From the NCBI GenBank assembly GCA_016787485.1, contig JAEUUL010000038.1, positions 1 to 64,000 on the forward strand: 64,000 nt of DNA, given 5' to 3'. Below are positions 6,425 to 16,024 of the stretch, one piece after another. The translations under genes were made by a program, and so were the position numbers. Source of the stretch: Bacteroidota bacterium (lineage in GTDB: Bacteria; Bacteroidota; Bacteroidia; NS11-12g; UBA955). Below the pieces are notes generated by a model. The model saw only the letters and a list, made by a program, of their open reading frames with translations, searched no databases and was not told the DNA's origin. The stretch's first letter is position 1. Each line of letters opens with the position of its first letter.

Positions 6425-8463
6425 GTTGTGATTACTTTTTTCTGATTTAAATTTCTGTTCACTTTGTCCCAAAAGACCAGCAGAAGGACCTCTGTTGCGA
6501 AAAAAACAGCAGCAAGCCATATAAACAAGCGCCACAGATCAGAATTCCGCTGCAGCACGCTTCCTGCGAGTCCGGCATTGGAATCTTTCATAAAGGCGGC
6601 TCCGCTTCGTTTGCTCCAATCCTGCAAAACCTCTGCATCGGCCTGCCGGGGATCACTTTCCCTTCGCGAAGCATTCAATGCGATGTTCCGGACAACAGCA
6701 GCCTTCTCCTTAGACTTCAGGTTGTAGATTCCGGGCTTATCAAGAATGGAACCGATGTACAATTCGCGTCCTGAGACCCCAGTGCCCAGTTCAGGAACAA
6801 ATTCTTCCCCGCCCAGTTTCAATATCCAGCTCCCGTCACGGGCCGGTTCCACCCCTGGCAAAGGCACGGACTGTCCGGAACCGGCTATGGCATAAAGTCC
6901 CTGTCCCGATTCGGGGTGTATGATACAATTGGCAACTACAGGCAGAAACAAAGCACTCTGCACCAAACTGGTGGATGCCGGTTCCAATGCGGTGGTAAAA
7001 ACATACACGCGGCCGGCACCATTCCGAAATTCGAGCAGAACCGGATCTCCGTTTTCCAATGAAAGGATTGTTTCTCCATTTCCTGCTCCCGGGGCAGACA
7101 AGTATTGCAATACTGCAGGCATTTCCATATTTCCCGGTATCCGGGAAAACACAGATTGAAAAAACGGATGCGACAAACTCTTGCGGTTGATTCCCAGCTT
7201 TTCTTTGCGCCAGGAAGTATAAGCCGGCAAACCCAGCCTGGCTTCCAGTTCTTTGAATACAGTGACAGGGGCAGAAATAGATGGAGCAAGGACGGCTGTG
7301 CCTCCACTTTGTATATAAGTTACAAGCTCCTGTGCCTGAGCCGCATCAAGCCCGCCAGTGCCTGTGATAAACCAGGCTTGTTGTGCAGGAAATGCGATGT
7401 TGCCCGCTTTTAATTCAGGCACAACCAGGCTCAGTGCAGCCATAGCCTCTTTGCACCAGGAATTGGTGCCTGTAACAGAAACATGCTTCTTTTCCGTGGC
7501 CCCTGGAGATAAATACAATTGATTATCAAAGGGCATCTCAGGATCTTCAGTTTGCAAAACGGCTCCTGCGGCCATGGCCTCAGGTTGTGTAAAGGATATG
7601 CTGCCCGTGCCGGATGACCAGGGCTCTGCAGTTACTTTTCCGATTCCAAGCAATTCACCACTGGCTGTAAGCCTCACTCCCAGGTCAGAAACCGTTTCAG
7701 AAGTATAATTGGAAATCCTGAACCTCAGCAAATTTTTCTCTCCTGGCATGGGAAACGGATTGTCAACCCATGCTGTATCCAAACTCAGGTTTCCCCGCAC
7801 CGGTGGATCCAGTTTCAGACATTGCAGGGCAATTCCCGCGGCATTGGCATACTTTCCCCCTTTCGGTACAAATCCGGTCTGAAAATCCGAAATCACAAAT
7901 GCAGATTTGCGCGAATATGGTTCATTTTGAAGTGACTCCTGCATGCGGGCCCAGGCTTGTTCCAGGGTTATACTTTTCGCACTGATCTGAAGTTCATCAA
8001 TATATCTCACTGCCTCCGAGGCCGATACAAAACGAAGATGCCTGCCTTCCGGATTCTGACTTTGGATCTGAAATACAGCGGCATCTCCCAAAGATTTCAC
8101 GATTTCACGGGCTTTTTGCCTGGCAGTTTCAAAGAGTATCCCACCTGAGTTGCGCGCTTCCATACTGTAAGAATTGTCAATAAACAGGCTAACCGCCATT
8201 TTGCCTGCTCCCGTATTGGTTTGCGTATTGCAACCGGGCTGGGCAAATGCCAGCACAAGGCAGGCCAGTGCCAGACATCGCGCAGTAAGTACCAGTAAGT
8301 GTTTGAGGCGATTCTGGTTTTTCCGTTCAGTTTCAAGGTTTTTCAGAAACCGCACATTGCTGAACAGAATCGTTTTGTAACGGCGGAAATGAAAAAGATG
8401 CACCAGAACGGGAATGGCCAGTAGTAACAAGGCCCATAATGCCGCCGGTGTGCCGAAATGCAT
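6421..8463 (-). CDS. BatA-domain membrane protein with VWA-like region
   Basis: The 680-residue product begins with the Aerotolerance/BatA N-terminal domain. A first membrane helix (ALWALLLLAIPVLVHLF) is followed by the basic RRYKTILFSNVRFLK segment and a second helix (LALACLVLAFAQPGCN). A von Willebrand A-like domain follows, with VSLFIDNSYSM (the DxSxS MIDAS start) near residue 90, then a long periplasmic region. A final membrane helix (LWRLFIWLAAVFFATEVLLL) lies near the C-terminus. Bat proteins are inner-membrane proteins linked to stress tolerance; the precise role is not known. It is the first gene of a four-gene overlapping operon and has a promoter box 4 nt before its ATG. Confidence 0.85.
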   Translation of the reverse strand: MHFGTPAALWALLLLAIPVLVHLFHFRRYKTILFSNVRFLKNLETERKNQNRLKHLLVLTARCLALACLVLAFAQPGCNTQTNTGAGKMAVSLFIDNSYSMEARNSGGILFETARQKAREIVKSLGDAAVFQIQSQNPEGRHLRFVSASEAVRYIDELQISAKSITLEQAWARMQESLQNEPYSRKSAFVISDFQTGFVPKGGKYANAAGIALQCLKLDPPVRGNLSLDTAWVDNPFPMPGEKNLLRFRISNYTSETVSDLGVRLTASGELLGIGKVTAEPWSSGTGSISFTQPEAMAAGAVLQTEDPEMPFDNQLYLSPGATEKKHVSVTGTNSWCKEAMAALSLVVPELKAGNIAFPAQQAWFITGTGGLDAAQAQELVTYIQSGGTAVLAPSISAPVTVFKELEARLGLPAYTSWRKEKLGINRKSLSHPFFQSVFSRIPGNMEMPAVLQYLSAPGAGNGETILSLENGDPVLLEFRNGAGRVYVFTTALEPASTSLVQSALFLPVVANCIIHPESGQGLYAIAGSGQSVPLPGVEPARDGSWILKLGGEEFVPELGTGVSGRELYIGSILDKPGIYNLKSKEKAAVVRNIALNASRRESDPRQADAEVLQDWSKRSGAAFMKDSNAGLAGSVLQRNSDLWRLFIWLAAVFFATEVLLLVFWDKVNRNLNQKKVITT

Positions 8464-8467
8464 ACTG

Positions 8468-8475
8468 CAAATGTA
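8468..8475 (-). promoter_or_regulatory. -7 box TACATTTG of the BatA operon
   Basis: An exact TAnnTTTG match on the minus strand, separated from the ATG at 8463 by 4 nt (CAGT). A leaderless transcript is predicted. Confidence 0.6.
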
Positions 8476-8510
8476 AGCGGAATCTCCTGAGCCTGCCTGT
8501 CTGCCGGTGG

Positions 8511-8933
8511 TTAATCAGGCAAAGAATATCGTTCAAGCACCCAATCCGGAATTTCCGCAGGTTTGCCAGTATCCAGTTTTACCAGAGTATACAGCGCCCA
8601 GCCACTGCAGCAGCTTTTGCCGGTGCTTCCATGCAGGATATCAAATACCACATGGGCTTTTCGTTTTTCGAAAGATTTCAGGTGCGTGCTCACATCAAAA
8701 GTATCCCCCATTTTCAGGGGTCTTTTGAAATGCATTTCGGTTGATACCAGCACCCAGCCATAACCTGCCTGCATAAACTCCTGCATACTGCAGCCGTAGC
8801 ATCGTTCCATCTGATCGAAACGCGCGGCAAGCACATAATCTATGTATCTGGAAGAGTGGACGTGCTGAAACAGGTCTATATCATCCGGACGAACACTGAG
8901 CCGGGTGGTATAGATGTTGGTATTCAACCGCAT
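8511..8933 (-). CDS. Acyl-CoA thioesterase, 4HBT hotdog family
   Basis: The 140-residue product is a single hotdog domain. The active-site segment RPDDIDLFQHVHSSRYIDYV (around residues 16-34) carries the Asp of the 4-hydroxybenzoyl-CoA thioesterase/YbgC group, followed by the long central helix and five strands. The usual HVNN reads HVHS, a tolerated variation. It should hydrolyse an acyl-CoA in the cytosol; the substrate cannot be told. It starts 1 nt after the end of the deoxynucleoside kinase gene, so the two are cotranscribed. Confidence 0.85.
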   Translation of the reverse strand: MRLNTNIYTTRLSVRPDDIDLFQHVHSSRYIDYVLAARFDQMERCYGCSMQEFMQAGYGWVLVSTEMHFKRPLKMGDTFDVSTHLKSFEKRKAHVVFDILHGSTGKSCCSGWALYTLVKLDTGKPAEIPDWVLERYSLPD

Positions 8934-8934
8934 A

Positions 8935-9552
8935 TCAGAACAGGCCGTTCAGGGTGCTTTCCACCTGCTGAATCACCTGTGCTGCATGCTCCGGGTTGTC
9001 CTGAAAATCCAGGTCATCCACGTTGAACACCAGCAACTGCCCCTTGTAGCCTGCAATCCAGGCTTCATAGCGTTCATTCAGGCGCTTGAGATAATCCAGG
9101 CGGATGGCATCTTCATAATCCCTGCCCCGCATCTGAATCTGATGCACCAGCTTGGGAATGCCAGCCCGCAGATAGATGAGCAGGTCAGGTGGTTGAATCA
9201 TCTCATGGATACTCTCAAACAAATGGGAGTAGTTGTCAAAGTCACGCGTGCTCATCAATCCCATCGCATGAAGGTTAGGCGCAAAAATGTATGCGTCTTC
9301 GTAAATGGTACGGTCTTGTATCACCGTCTTCTCCCCTTTGCGGATGTCTTTGATGTGGCGCCACCGGGAATTGAGAAAATACACCTGCAGATTGAAACTC
9401 CAGCGCTGCATATCTTCATAAAAATCAGAGATATACGGGTTGTCATCCATATCCTCTAATTGCACTTCCCAGTCATAATGCCTTGCAAGCAAATGTGTAA
9501 GTGTGGTTTTCCCCGCCCCTATATTTCCAGCAACTGCAATATGCCTGGCCAT
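8935..9552 (-). CDS. Deoxynucleoside kinase
   Basis: The 205-residue product has the dNK/thymidine-kinase-2-like fold: a P-loop GNIGAGKTTL (residues 9-18), the DRTIYED motif that replaces DRS/ERS, and the lid-region arginines in QIQMRGRDYE. It phosphorylates deoxynucleosides using ATP for salvage; deoxyadenosine or deoxyguanosine preference is common in this bacterial group but is not visible here. The thioesterase gene follows immediately. A near-consensus -7 box lies 4 nt before the ATG. Confidence 0.9.
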   Translation of the reverse strand: MARHIAVAGNIGAGKTTLTHLLARHYDWEVQLEDMDDNPYISDFYEDMQRWSFNLQVYFLNSRWRHIKDIRKGEKTVIQDRTIYEDAYIFAPNLHAMGLMSTRDFDNYSHLFESIHEMIQPPDLLIYLRAGIPKLVHQIQMRGRDYEDAIRLDYLKRLNERYEAWIAGYKGQLLVFNVDDLDFQDNPEHAAQVIQQVESTLNGLF

Positions 9553-9556
9553 GCTG

Positions 9557-9564
9557 CAATATTA
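9557..9564 (-). promoter_or_regulatory. -7 box TAATATTG of the deoxynucleoside kinase gene
   Basis: One mismatch to TAnnTTTG on the minus strand, again 4 nt (CAGC) before the ATG at 9552. The identical spacing to other boxes in the window supports it. Confidence 0.45.
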
Positions 9565-9629
9565 CTAAGTGGTTAAGCCCTGATTCAAGCAGGCGACCAA
9601 ATAAAGTTTTACACAGCACCTGCCCTTTA

Positions 9630-9637
9630 TACCTTTG
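9630..9637 (+). promoter_or_regulatory. -7 box TACCTTTG of the ABC exporter gene
   Basis: An exact TAnnTTTG match, 9 nt before the ATG at 9647. It is divergent from the deoxynucleoside kinase promoter 66 nt away. Confidence 0.55.
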
Positions 9638-9646
9638 TGACCCTCC

Positions 9647-11413
9647 ATGGCATTCCGACTCCCGCGAATCCCCTCCCTGAAACCGGGCCTTCTGGGCCGC
9701 ATTATGCAATTGGCTTTGCCCGAAAGAAAGGTGTTTGCCGGTGCTGTGGGCCTCACCATTCTCAGTTCTGTGCTGGCCGCTGTTTACCCGTTGTTCTTTC
9801 AACACACTATAGACAATTATGTGGTCACAGCCGACATTCCCGGTCTCACCCTCTGGAGTGGAATCATACTCGCTTTGTTATTGTCACAGAGTTTATTGGG
9901 CTTTACCAATGCCTGGCTGGCCGAGAAAATCGGGCAGGATGTCATTTTCCGCTTGCGCGATTATGTATACCGTCACCTCACCAGCCTGCGACTCTCCTTT
10001 TTTGACAAAACGCCGGTAGGTACCGCTGTTACCCGCACCATCAGCGATATCGAAACCATTACCGAGTTATTCTCAGCAGGACTCATCACCATTGCAGGTG
10101 ACATTTTTCAGATTGTTGTTATTCTCTTCTGTATGTTCTGGATGAACTGGAAACTGGCCCTGATTTCTCTGAGTGTGCTGCCACTGCTTCTGATTGCGGC
10201 CAACAAATTCCGCAAAGGTGTGAGAGACAGCTTTCAGGAAGTACGCAATGAAGTGGCCCGGCTCAATGCCTTCCTTCAGGAACATATTACCGGCATGCAG
10301 ATTGTTCAATTGTTCAACCGCGAAAAAGCGGAAATGGACAAGTTCACAGCCATTAACAAAAAGCACCGCGATGCCAATATCAGGGGCATTTACTACTACG
10401 CAGTCTTTTTTCCGGTGGTGGAACTCATTGTGGCATTTACCCTGGCCCTGATTGTGTGGTGGGGGAGCCATGGCTTGCTTGCAGGTACAACCCGGGTAGG
10501 TGAACTTACCGCATTTATTATGTTCATTAATTTGTTTTTCCGGCCTGTGCGGGCCATTGCCGACCGGTTTAACAACATACAAATGGGGATGATTGCTGCC
10601 GAACGCATTTTTGCCCTTACCGATGATGCAGCCAATATTGAAACCGGTGGAACTTTTAAACCTCAAACACTGCGCGGTGAAATTGAATTCCGAAACATTT
10701 CCTTTGCCTACAACGAAGAAAAGCAGGTGCTGCAAAACCTTAGCTTCACTGCCGAGGCGGGTAAAACACTGGCTATCGTGGGACATACCGGAAGCGGAAA
10801 AACCACTCTCATCAATCTGGTAAGCCGGTTTTACACGCCCCTTTCAGGTGAAATTTTGCTGGACGGAAAACCTGTTGAATCCTATGACCTGGCCTGGTTA
10901 CGGAGCCGCATTGCAGTGGTATTGCAGGATGTGTTTCTGTTCAGTGGAAGCATTACAGACAATGTGCGGTTGCGCAATCCGGAAATCACAGCAGAGCAGA
11001 TACGACAGGCAGCACAAACGATAGGGGCCTATGATTTTATCAGCCACCTGCCTGGAGGTTTTGACTTTAATGTAATGGAACGCGGACTCAGTCTGAGTTT
11101 GGGTCAGCGCCAACTGGTCTCTTTCATCCGGGCACTGGCATTCGACCCTTCTGTGATTGTGCTGGATGAGGCCACAAGCAGCATAGACAGCGAAACCGAA
11201 GCGCTGATTCAAAACGCCATAGCCACATTGCTGCGCGACCGTACTGCCCTGGTTATTGCCCATCGCCTCAGCACCATCCGCAATGCCCATAAAATCCTGT
11301 TGCTGGATAATGGCATGAAAAAAGAAGAAGGCACACATGAAACGCTGATGGCCGCCGGCGGACTGTACCGTCAGATGGTGGAAAAGCAGCAGGCGGTGGA
11401 ACTCAGTCATTGA
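9647..11413 (+). CDS. ABC exporter, fused permease-ATPase (MsbA/multidrug type)
   Basis: The 588-residue product joins a six-helix type I exporter membrane domain (residues about 20-325) to an ATPase domain. The Walker A motif GHTGSGKTT begins near residue 379. The Q-loop follows in VVLQDVFLFSG, the signature reads LSLGQRQL (an accepted variant of LSGGQ) near 482, Walker B with the catalytic Glu is VIVLDEATSS near 503, and the switch His lies in VIAHRLST. It should work as a homodimer that extrudes a lipid or hydrophobic compound; the substrate is unknown. It is monocistronic and stands convergent to the rpoC operon. Confidence 0.92.
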   Translation: MAFRLPRIPSLKPGLLGRIMQLALPERKVFAGAVGLTILSSVLAAVYPLFFQHTIDNYVVTADIPGLTLWSGIILALLLSQSLLGFTNAWLAEKIGQDVIFRLRDYVYRHLTSLRLSFFDKTPVGTAVTRTISDIETITELFSAGLITIAGDIFQIVVILFCMFWMNWKLALISLSVLPLLLIAANKFRKGVRDSFQEVRNEVARLNAFLQEHITGMQIVQLFNREKAEMDKFTAINKKHRDANIRGIYYYAVFFPVVELIVAFTLALIVWWGSHGLLAGTTRVGELTAFIMFINLFFRPVRAIADRFNNIQMGMIAAERIFALTDDAANIETGGTFKPQTLRGEIEFRNISFAYNEEKQVLQNLSFTAEAGKTLAIVGHTGSGKTTLINLVSRFYTPLSGEILLDGKPVESYDLAWLRSRIAVVLQDVFLFSGSITDNVRLRNPEITAEQIRQAAQTIGAYDFISHLPGGFDFNVMERGLSLSLGQRQLVSFIRALAFDPSVIVLDEATSSIDSETEALIQNAIATLLRDRTALVIAHRLSTIRNAHKILLLDNGMKKEEGTHETLMAAGGLYRQMVEKQQAVELSH

Positions 11414-11428
11414 GTAACCGTTGTATCT

Positions 11429-11456
11429 AAAAAAAGGCCACCCTTTCAGGTGGCCT
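11429..11456 (-). terminator. Strong intrinsic terminator, T-tract on the minus strand
   Basis: AGGCCACC (11435-11442) pairs with GGTGGCCT (11449-11456) around a 6-nt loop. On the minus strand the hairpin is followed by seven T residues (11435 downwards). On the plus strand only CCTTATC follows, so termination of the ABC gene there would be weak. The orientation suggests a minus-strand transcript ending here, 200 nt past the rpoC terminator. Confidence 0.8.
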
Positions 11457-11594
11457 TATCGCTATGAAGTCACTCCGCACAACATCCCTTGCACAGGTGC
11501 GTATGGGCAGCAGGGGGTTCCCTGCGGGTGAATGATTTACTTTCTCATTCACAATTCAAAACTATAACCCGCAGATTGCGCGGGGGTCATGTGT
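11429..11594 (-). ncRNA. Candidate structured small RNA between rpoC and the ABC exporter
   Basis: The segment lies between two minus-strand intrinsic terminators and has no credible reading frame. It is rich in perfect inverted repeats. CTGCGGGT (11522-11529) pairs with ACCCGCAG (11567-11574). Nested inside, GTGAATGA (11528-11535) pairs with TCATTCAC (11545-11552). CAGGG (11511-11515) pairs with CCCTG (11520-11524), and CCCGC (11568-11572) can alternatively pair with GCGGG (11580-11584). Some pairings exclude each other. It ends in a strong terminator. Upstream on the minus strand lie TTGACA (11618-11623) and TGATAC (11595-11600), spaced 17 nt. That is an E. coli-type promoter, not the Bacteroidota type, so the start site is uncertain. 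A 6S-like or otherwise regulatory RNA is possible; no known family was recognised. Confidence 0.35.
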
Positions 11595-11651
11595 GTATCA
11601 GGAGTGCATCGGGGAAATGTCAAGGGAAATTCAGTCTTTTGTCATGAAAAT

Positions 11652-11682
11652 AAAAAAGCCGCCTCTGTTCAGAGACGGCTTT
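11652..11682 (-). terminator. Intrinsic terminator of the rpoBC operon
   Basis: On the minus strand AGCCGTCTCTG / CAGAGGCGGCT (11657-11680, one mismatch, 2-nt loop) is followed by a run of T residues. It lies 21 nt after the rpoC stop codon. Confidence 0.88.
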
Positions 11683-11702
11683 CATTAGAGTCAATGATAG
11701 AA

Positions 11703-14700
11703 TCAGGCTTCGGCAGCTTCCATTTTGGATGCCATCAGGCGATCGTACTCCTCGCGGGAACCGGTAACTACTGACTGATAGGCTTTCAATCCTGTACCGG
11801 CTGGTATCAGGTGACCCACAATCACGTTTTCCTTCAATCCTTTGAGTTCGTCAATCTTACCTGCAATGGCCGCTTCGTTCAGTACCTTGGTGGTTTCCTG
11901 GAACGATGCAGCACTCATGAAGCTCTGCGTGCCCAGTGAGGCCTTGGTAATACCCATCAGCACGGGTTCTGCAGTTGCAGATACGGCATCACGGTACTCA
12001 ACCAGTGCTTTGTCCTGACGACGCAGCGCGCTGTTCTCCTGGCGCAGGTCTTTCAGGCTCACAATCTGTCCGGCATGCATATTGGTGCTTTCGCCCGGAT
12101 TGGTTACAAATTTCTTGTCCCATATCCAATCGTTTTCTGCCAGCAAATCCCAGCGGTCCACCACTTCGCTTTCCAGGAAGCGGGTATCTCCCGGATCCAG
12201 CACTTCCATCTTCTGCATCATCTGGCGCACAATCACTTCGATATGCTTATCGTTGATCTTTACACCCTGCAGACGATATACTTCCTGAATACCGTTCAAC
12301 ACATAACGCTGCACAGAGGCGGGGCCTTCCACACGCAGAATGTCCTGCGGGGTGATGGCACCGTCACTCAATGGCTGTCCGGCACGCACGTAGTCTCCGT
12401 CATGCACAAGAATGTGCTTTTGAAGGGCTACCTGATAGTGCTTTTTCTCGCCGTCTTTACCGGTTACAATGATTTCCTGGTTACCACGCTTGGAAATACC
12501 GTATTCAACCACGCCATCAATCTCAGCTACTACTGCCGGGTTTGAAGGGTTACGTGCTTCGAACAGCTCGGTTACACGGGGCAAACCACCGGTAATGTCA
12601 CGTGTACGTGTGGCACTGCGGGGTATTTTAGCCAGGATATCACCAGCTTTCACTTTCATTCCGTCCTTGGCTACCAGAATGGCGCCTACAGGCATATTGA
12701 ATGGTTTAATCTGATCACCTTTGCCTTTTACCATCATTACCGGAACTGTGGTTTTGTCTTTGCTCTCGATAATCACCATATCAGACATACCGGTTTGCTC
12801 ATCGCCTTCCTCATGCATGTTCTGACCTTCTATGATATTCTGGAACTCAACCTTACCATCAATGTCACTGATGATGAGTGTATTAAACGGATCCCAGGTA
12901 CAGAGTTTGTCGCCTTTTTTCACAGTGGCACCCTCTTTCACCATCAGGTTTGCACCGTAGGGAATGTTATAACTGGTGATTACATTGTTCGACTTAGGAT
13001 CCAGTATGCGGATTTCGCCTGAACGGCCCAATACCACATTCACCTTTGTTATTTCACCGGTTTCATCATCCATGGTTTCCTTGGTTACGGTGCGCATGGT
13101 ATCAAAACTCACCACACCTTCGTATTTGGTTTCCAGAGAGTTTTCAGCCTGAATATTCAAGGCAGCACCACCCGTGTGGAAGGTACGCAGTGTGAGCTGG
13201 GTTCCTGGTTCACCGATAGACTGTGCAGCAATTACACCCACAGACTCACCGGTTTGCACCATGCGGCCTGTTGCAAGGTTGCGGCCATAGCATTTGGCGC
13301 ACACACCGGTTTTGGTTTCGCAGGTAAGTACCGAACGGATTTCAACCTCTTCAATACCGGCATCCTCAATGGCCTGAGACAATTTCTCATCCAGGTGGGT
13401 TCCTGCCGCCACCAGCAGTTCGCCGGTTTCGGGGTGGTATACATCATCCAGAATGGTACGACCCAGAATTCTCTCATACAGGGACTCGGCTACTTCATCG
13501 TTGTTCACGATGGCAGACATTGGCAATCCACGCAGTGTTCCGCAGTCGTCGTCGGTAATTACCACGTCCTGTGCCACGTCGTGCAAACGACGGGTCAGGT
13601 AACCTGCGTCGGCTGTTTTCAGCGCCGTATCCGCCAGACCTTTACGGGCACCGTGTGTGGAGATAAAGTACTCCAATACGTTCAGACCCTCTTTAAAGTT
13701 GGAAATAATGGGGTTCTCGATGGTATCACCAGCGCCGCCAATGTTCTTCTGAGGCTTGGCCATCAGACCACGCATACCGCCGAGCTGACGAATCTGCTCA
13801 TTGGAACCGCGGGCTCCGGAATCCAGCATCATAAAGATGGGGTTGAAACCCTGGTCATCGGTGCTCAGTTCTTTAATCAGAATACGAGCCAACTGATTGT
13901 TCACACGTGTCCAGAGGTCGATTACCTGGTTGTAACGTTCGTTGTTGGTAATGAAACCCATATCGGCATTGCCCTGAATTTCCATTACTTCTTCATACGC
14001 TTTGGCTACGAGTGTATCTTTCTCATCCGGAATTTTCACATAGCTCAGGTTAAAGCTCAATCCACCGCGGAATGCATAGTGGAACCCGAGGTTTTTGATA
14101 TTATCCAGGAAGTCTGCTGTTTTTGCAACACCAGCCACACGAATCATGTTTGAAATGATGTCACGCAGGTTCTTCTTCTTAAGCAGTTCATTGATATAGC
14201 CCACTTCTTCCGGCACCATCTGGTTGAAAAGCACGCGGCCCACGGTGGTATCGATGAGCTTATTGGAGAAAGTATCGCCTTCTTTTACGCGCACCACACA
14301 TTTGATTTTGGTGTGCAGTTCCACGCGTTTTTCGTTGAATGCAATGATGGCTTCTTCGGGACCGTAGAATGTAAGACCTTCACCTTTTACCGGGTGCTCT
14401 TTGGTAGAGGTACGTTCTTTGGTAATATAGTACAGACCCAGAATCATATCCTGAGAAGGTACAGTTACGGGAGAACCGTTTGCCGGGTTAAGGATATTGT
14501 GTGAAGCCAGCATAAGAATCTGTGCTTCTGCCACTGCAGCATTCCCCAAAGGCACGTGCACAGCCATCTGGTCACCGTCAAAGTCGGCGTTGAAACCAGT
14601 ACATACCAGCGGGTGAAGTTGAATGGCTTTGCCTTCCACCAGCTTGGGCTGGAATGCCTGAATACCTAACCTGTGCAGTGTAGGAGCACGGTTAAGCAGC

Positions 14701-16001
14701 ACTGGATGCCCTTTCAGAATGTTTTCCAGAATGTCCCAGATCACGGGGTCTTTCTTTTCTACAATCTTCTTGGCAGTTTTTACGGTTTTAACGATACCCC
14801 TTTCAATCAGCTTGCGGATGATAAACGGCTTAAACAGTTCGGCTGCCATATTTTTGGGCAGACCGCACTCGTTCAGTTTCAGGGTAGGACCTACCACGAT
14901 TACCGAACGACCGGAGTAGTCCACACGTTTACCGAGCAGATTCTGACGGAAGCGGCCCTGTTTTCCTTTCAGCATATCGCTGAGGGATTTCAGCGGGCGG
15001 TTGCCTTCGCTTTTCACTGCACTGGCGCGACGGGTGTTATCCAGCAGGCTGTCTACAGCTTCCTGCAGCATACGTTTTTCGTTGCGCAGAATTACTTCGG
15101 GAGCCTTGATTTCTACCAGTCGTTTCAGACGGTTGTTGCGGATGATTACTCTGCGGTACAGGTCATTCAAATCGGAAGTGGCAAAACGGCCACCTTCCAG
15201 CGGAACGAGAGGACGCAGCTCCGGTGGAATCACCGGCAGCATTTTCATGATCATCCACTCCGGACGGTTTTCGCCGGTGCGTTGGGCACTGCGGAAACTT
15301 TCAATCACCTTCAGGCGCTTCAAAGCCTCCTGTTTGCGCTGTTGACTGGTTTCTGTAGCTGCCTGATTGCGCAGATCATAGCTCAGTTTGTCAAGATTGA
15401 TGCGTGACAACAAATCCTGCAAAGCTTCTGCACCCATGCGGGCTACAAACTTGTTCGGGTCACTGTCGTCCAGCATCTGGTTTTCCTTTGGAAGACTGTC
15501 CTGAATATCCAGGTACTCTTCTTCGGTGAGGAGGTCCAGATAATTCACACCTGTAGCTGCACCCGGCTGAATCACCACATAACGTTCGTAGTAAATCACC
15601 ATGTCCAGTTTTTTGGTAGGAATACCCAGCAGATAACCGATTTTATTCGGCAGGGAACGGAAATACCAGATATGGGCCACTGGAACCACCAGATTGATGT
15701 GTCCCATGCGTTCGCGGCGCACCTTCTTCTCGGTTACTTCCACACCACAGCGGTCGCAAACGATACCTTTGTAACGAATGCGTTTGTATTTACCGCAATG
15801 GCATTCATAGTCCTTGATAGGACCGAAGATACGTTCACAGAACAAGCCACCCATTTCGGGCTTATAGCTCCGGTAGTTTATGGTTTCGGGTTTTACCACC
15901 TCACCAAAACTGCGGCGTAGTATTATTTCGGGTGAAGCCAGTGAGATACGGATCTTACTGAAATTGCTTCCGATTTTTTGAACTTTCTTTTGGTTTTGCA
16001 T
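11703..16001 (-). CDS. rpoC: DNA-directed RNA polymerase subunit beta'
   Basis: The product has 1432 residues and is full length for Bacteroidota. The N-terminal zinc ribbon has Cys67, Cys69, Cys82 and Cys85 (CHCGKYK...CDRCG). The catalytic NADFDGDQM loop, whose three Asp residues bind the active Mg2+, lies near residue 470. The second zinc site includes DDDCGTLRG and [13 protein letters not shown]. The bridge-helix/trigger-loop region ([19 protein letters not shown]) is intact. It forms the polymerase core with rpoB. It is the last gene of the operon, 23 nt after rpoB. Confidence 0.99.
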   Translation of the reverse strand: MQNQKKVQKIGSNFSKIRISLASPEIILRRSFGEVVKPETINYRSYKPEMGGLFCERIFGPIKDYECHCGKYKRIRYKGIVCDRCGVEVTEKKVRRERMGHINLVVPVAHIWYFRSLPNKIGYLLGIPTKKLDMVIYYERYVVIQPGAATGVNYLDLLTEEEYLDIQDSLPKENQMLDDSDPNKFVARMGAEALQDLLSRINLDKLSYDLRNQAATETSQQRKQEALKRLKVIESFRSAQRTGENRPEWMIMKMLPVIPPELRPLVPLEGGRFATSDLNDLYRRVIIRNNRLKRLVEIKAPEVILRNEKRMLQEAVDSLLDNTRRASAVKSEGNRPLKSLSDMLKGKQGRFRQNLLGKRVDYSGRSVIVVGPTLKLNECGLPKNMAAELFKPFIIRKLIERGIVKTVKTAKKIVEKKDPVIWDILENILKGHPVLLNRAPTLHRLGIQAFQPKLVEGKAIQLHPLVCTGFNADFDGDQMAVHVPLGNAAVAEAQILMLASHNILNPANGSPVTVPSQDMILGLYYITKERTSTKEHPVKGEGLTFYGPEEAIIAFNEKRVELHTKIKCVVRVKEGDTFSNKLIDTTVGRVLFNQMVPEEVGYINELLKKKNLRDIISNMIRVAGVAKTADFLDNIKNLGFHYAFRGGLSFNLSYVKIPDEKDTLVAKAYEEVMEIQGNADMGFITNNERYNQVIDLWTRVNNQLARILIKELSTDDQGFNPIFMMLDSGARGSNEQIRQLGGMRGLMAKPQKNIGGAGDTIENPIISNFKEGLNVLEYFISTHGARKGLADTALKTADAGYLTRRLHDVAQDVVITDDDCGTLRGLPMSAIVNNDEVAESLYERILGRTILDDVYHPETGELLVAAGTHLDEKLSQAIEDAGIEEVEIRSVLTCETKTGVCAKCYGRNLATGRMVQTGESVGVIAAQSIGEPGTQLTLRTFHTGGAALNIQAENSLETKYEGVVSFDTMRTVTKETMDDETGEITKVNVVLGRSGEIRILDPKSNNVITSYNIPYGANLMVKEGATVKKGDKLCTWDPFNTLIISDIDGKVEFQNIIEGQNMHEEGDEQTGMSDMVIIESKDKTTVPVMMVKGKGDQIKPFNMPVGAILVAKDGMKVKAGDILAKIPRSATRTRDITGGLPRVTELFEARNPSNPAVVAEIDGVVEYGISKRGNQEIIVTGKDGEKKHYQVALQKHILVHDGDYVRAGQPLSDGAITPQDILRVEGPASVQRYVLNGIQEVYRLQGVKINDKHIEVIVRQMMQKMEVLDPGDTRFLESEVVDRWDLLAENDWIWDKKFVTNPGESTNMHAGQIVSLKDLRQENSALRRQDKALVEYRDAVSATAEPVLMGITKASLGTQSFMSAASFQETTKVLNEAAIAGKIDELKGLKENVIVGHLIPAGTGLKAYQSVVTGSREEYDRLMASKMEAAEA

Positions 16002-16024
16002 ACAAGTTTTAGAATAGAGGGGGA

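Noticed and set aside
11595..11623. Functional sigma-70 promoter TTGACA-N17-TGATAC
   Set aside because: It is an E. coli-type match. The Bacteroidota housekeeping sigma factor prefers TTG/TAnnTTTG, so the element is listed only as weak context for the candidate RNA.
13176..14153. Long plus-strand open frame of 325 codons inside rpoC
   Set aside because: It is the complementary shadow of rpoC; its composition (His, Cys, Phe, Thr rich) and lack of homology show it is not a gene.
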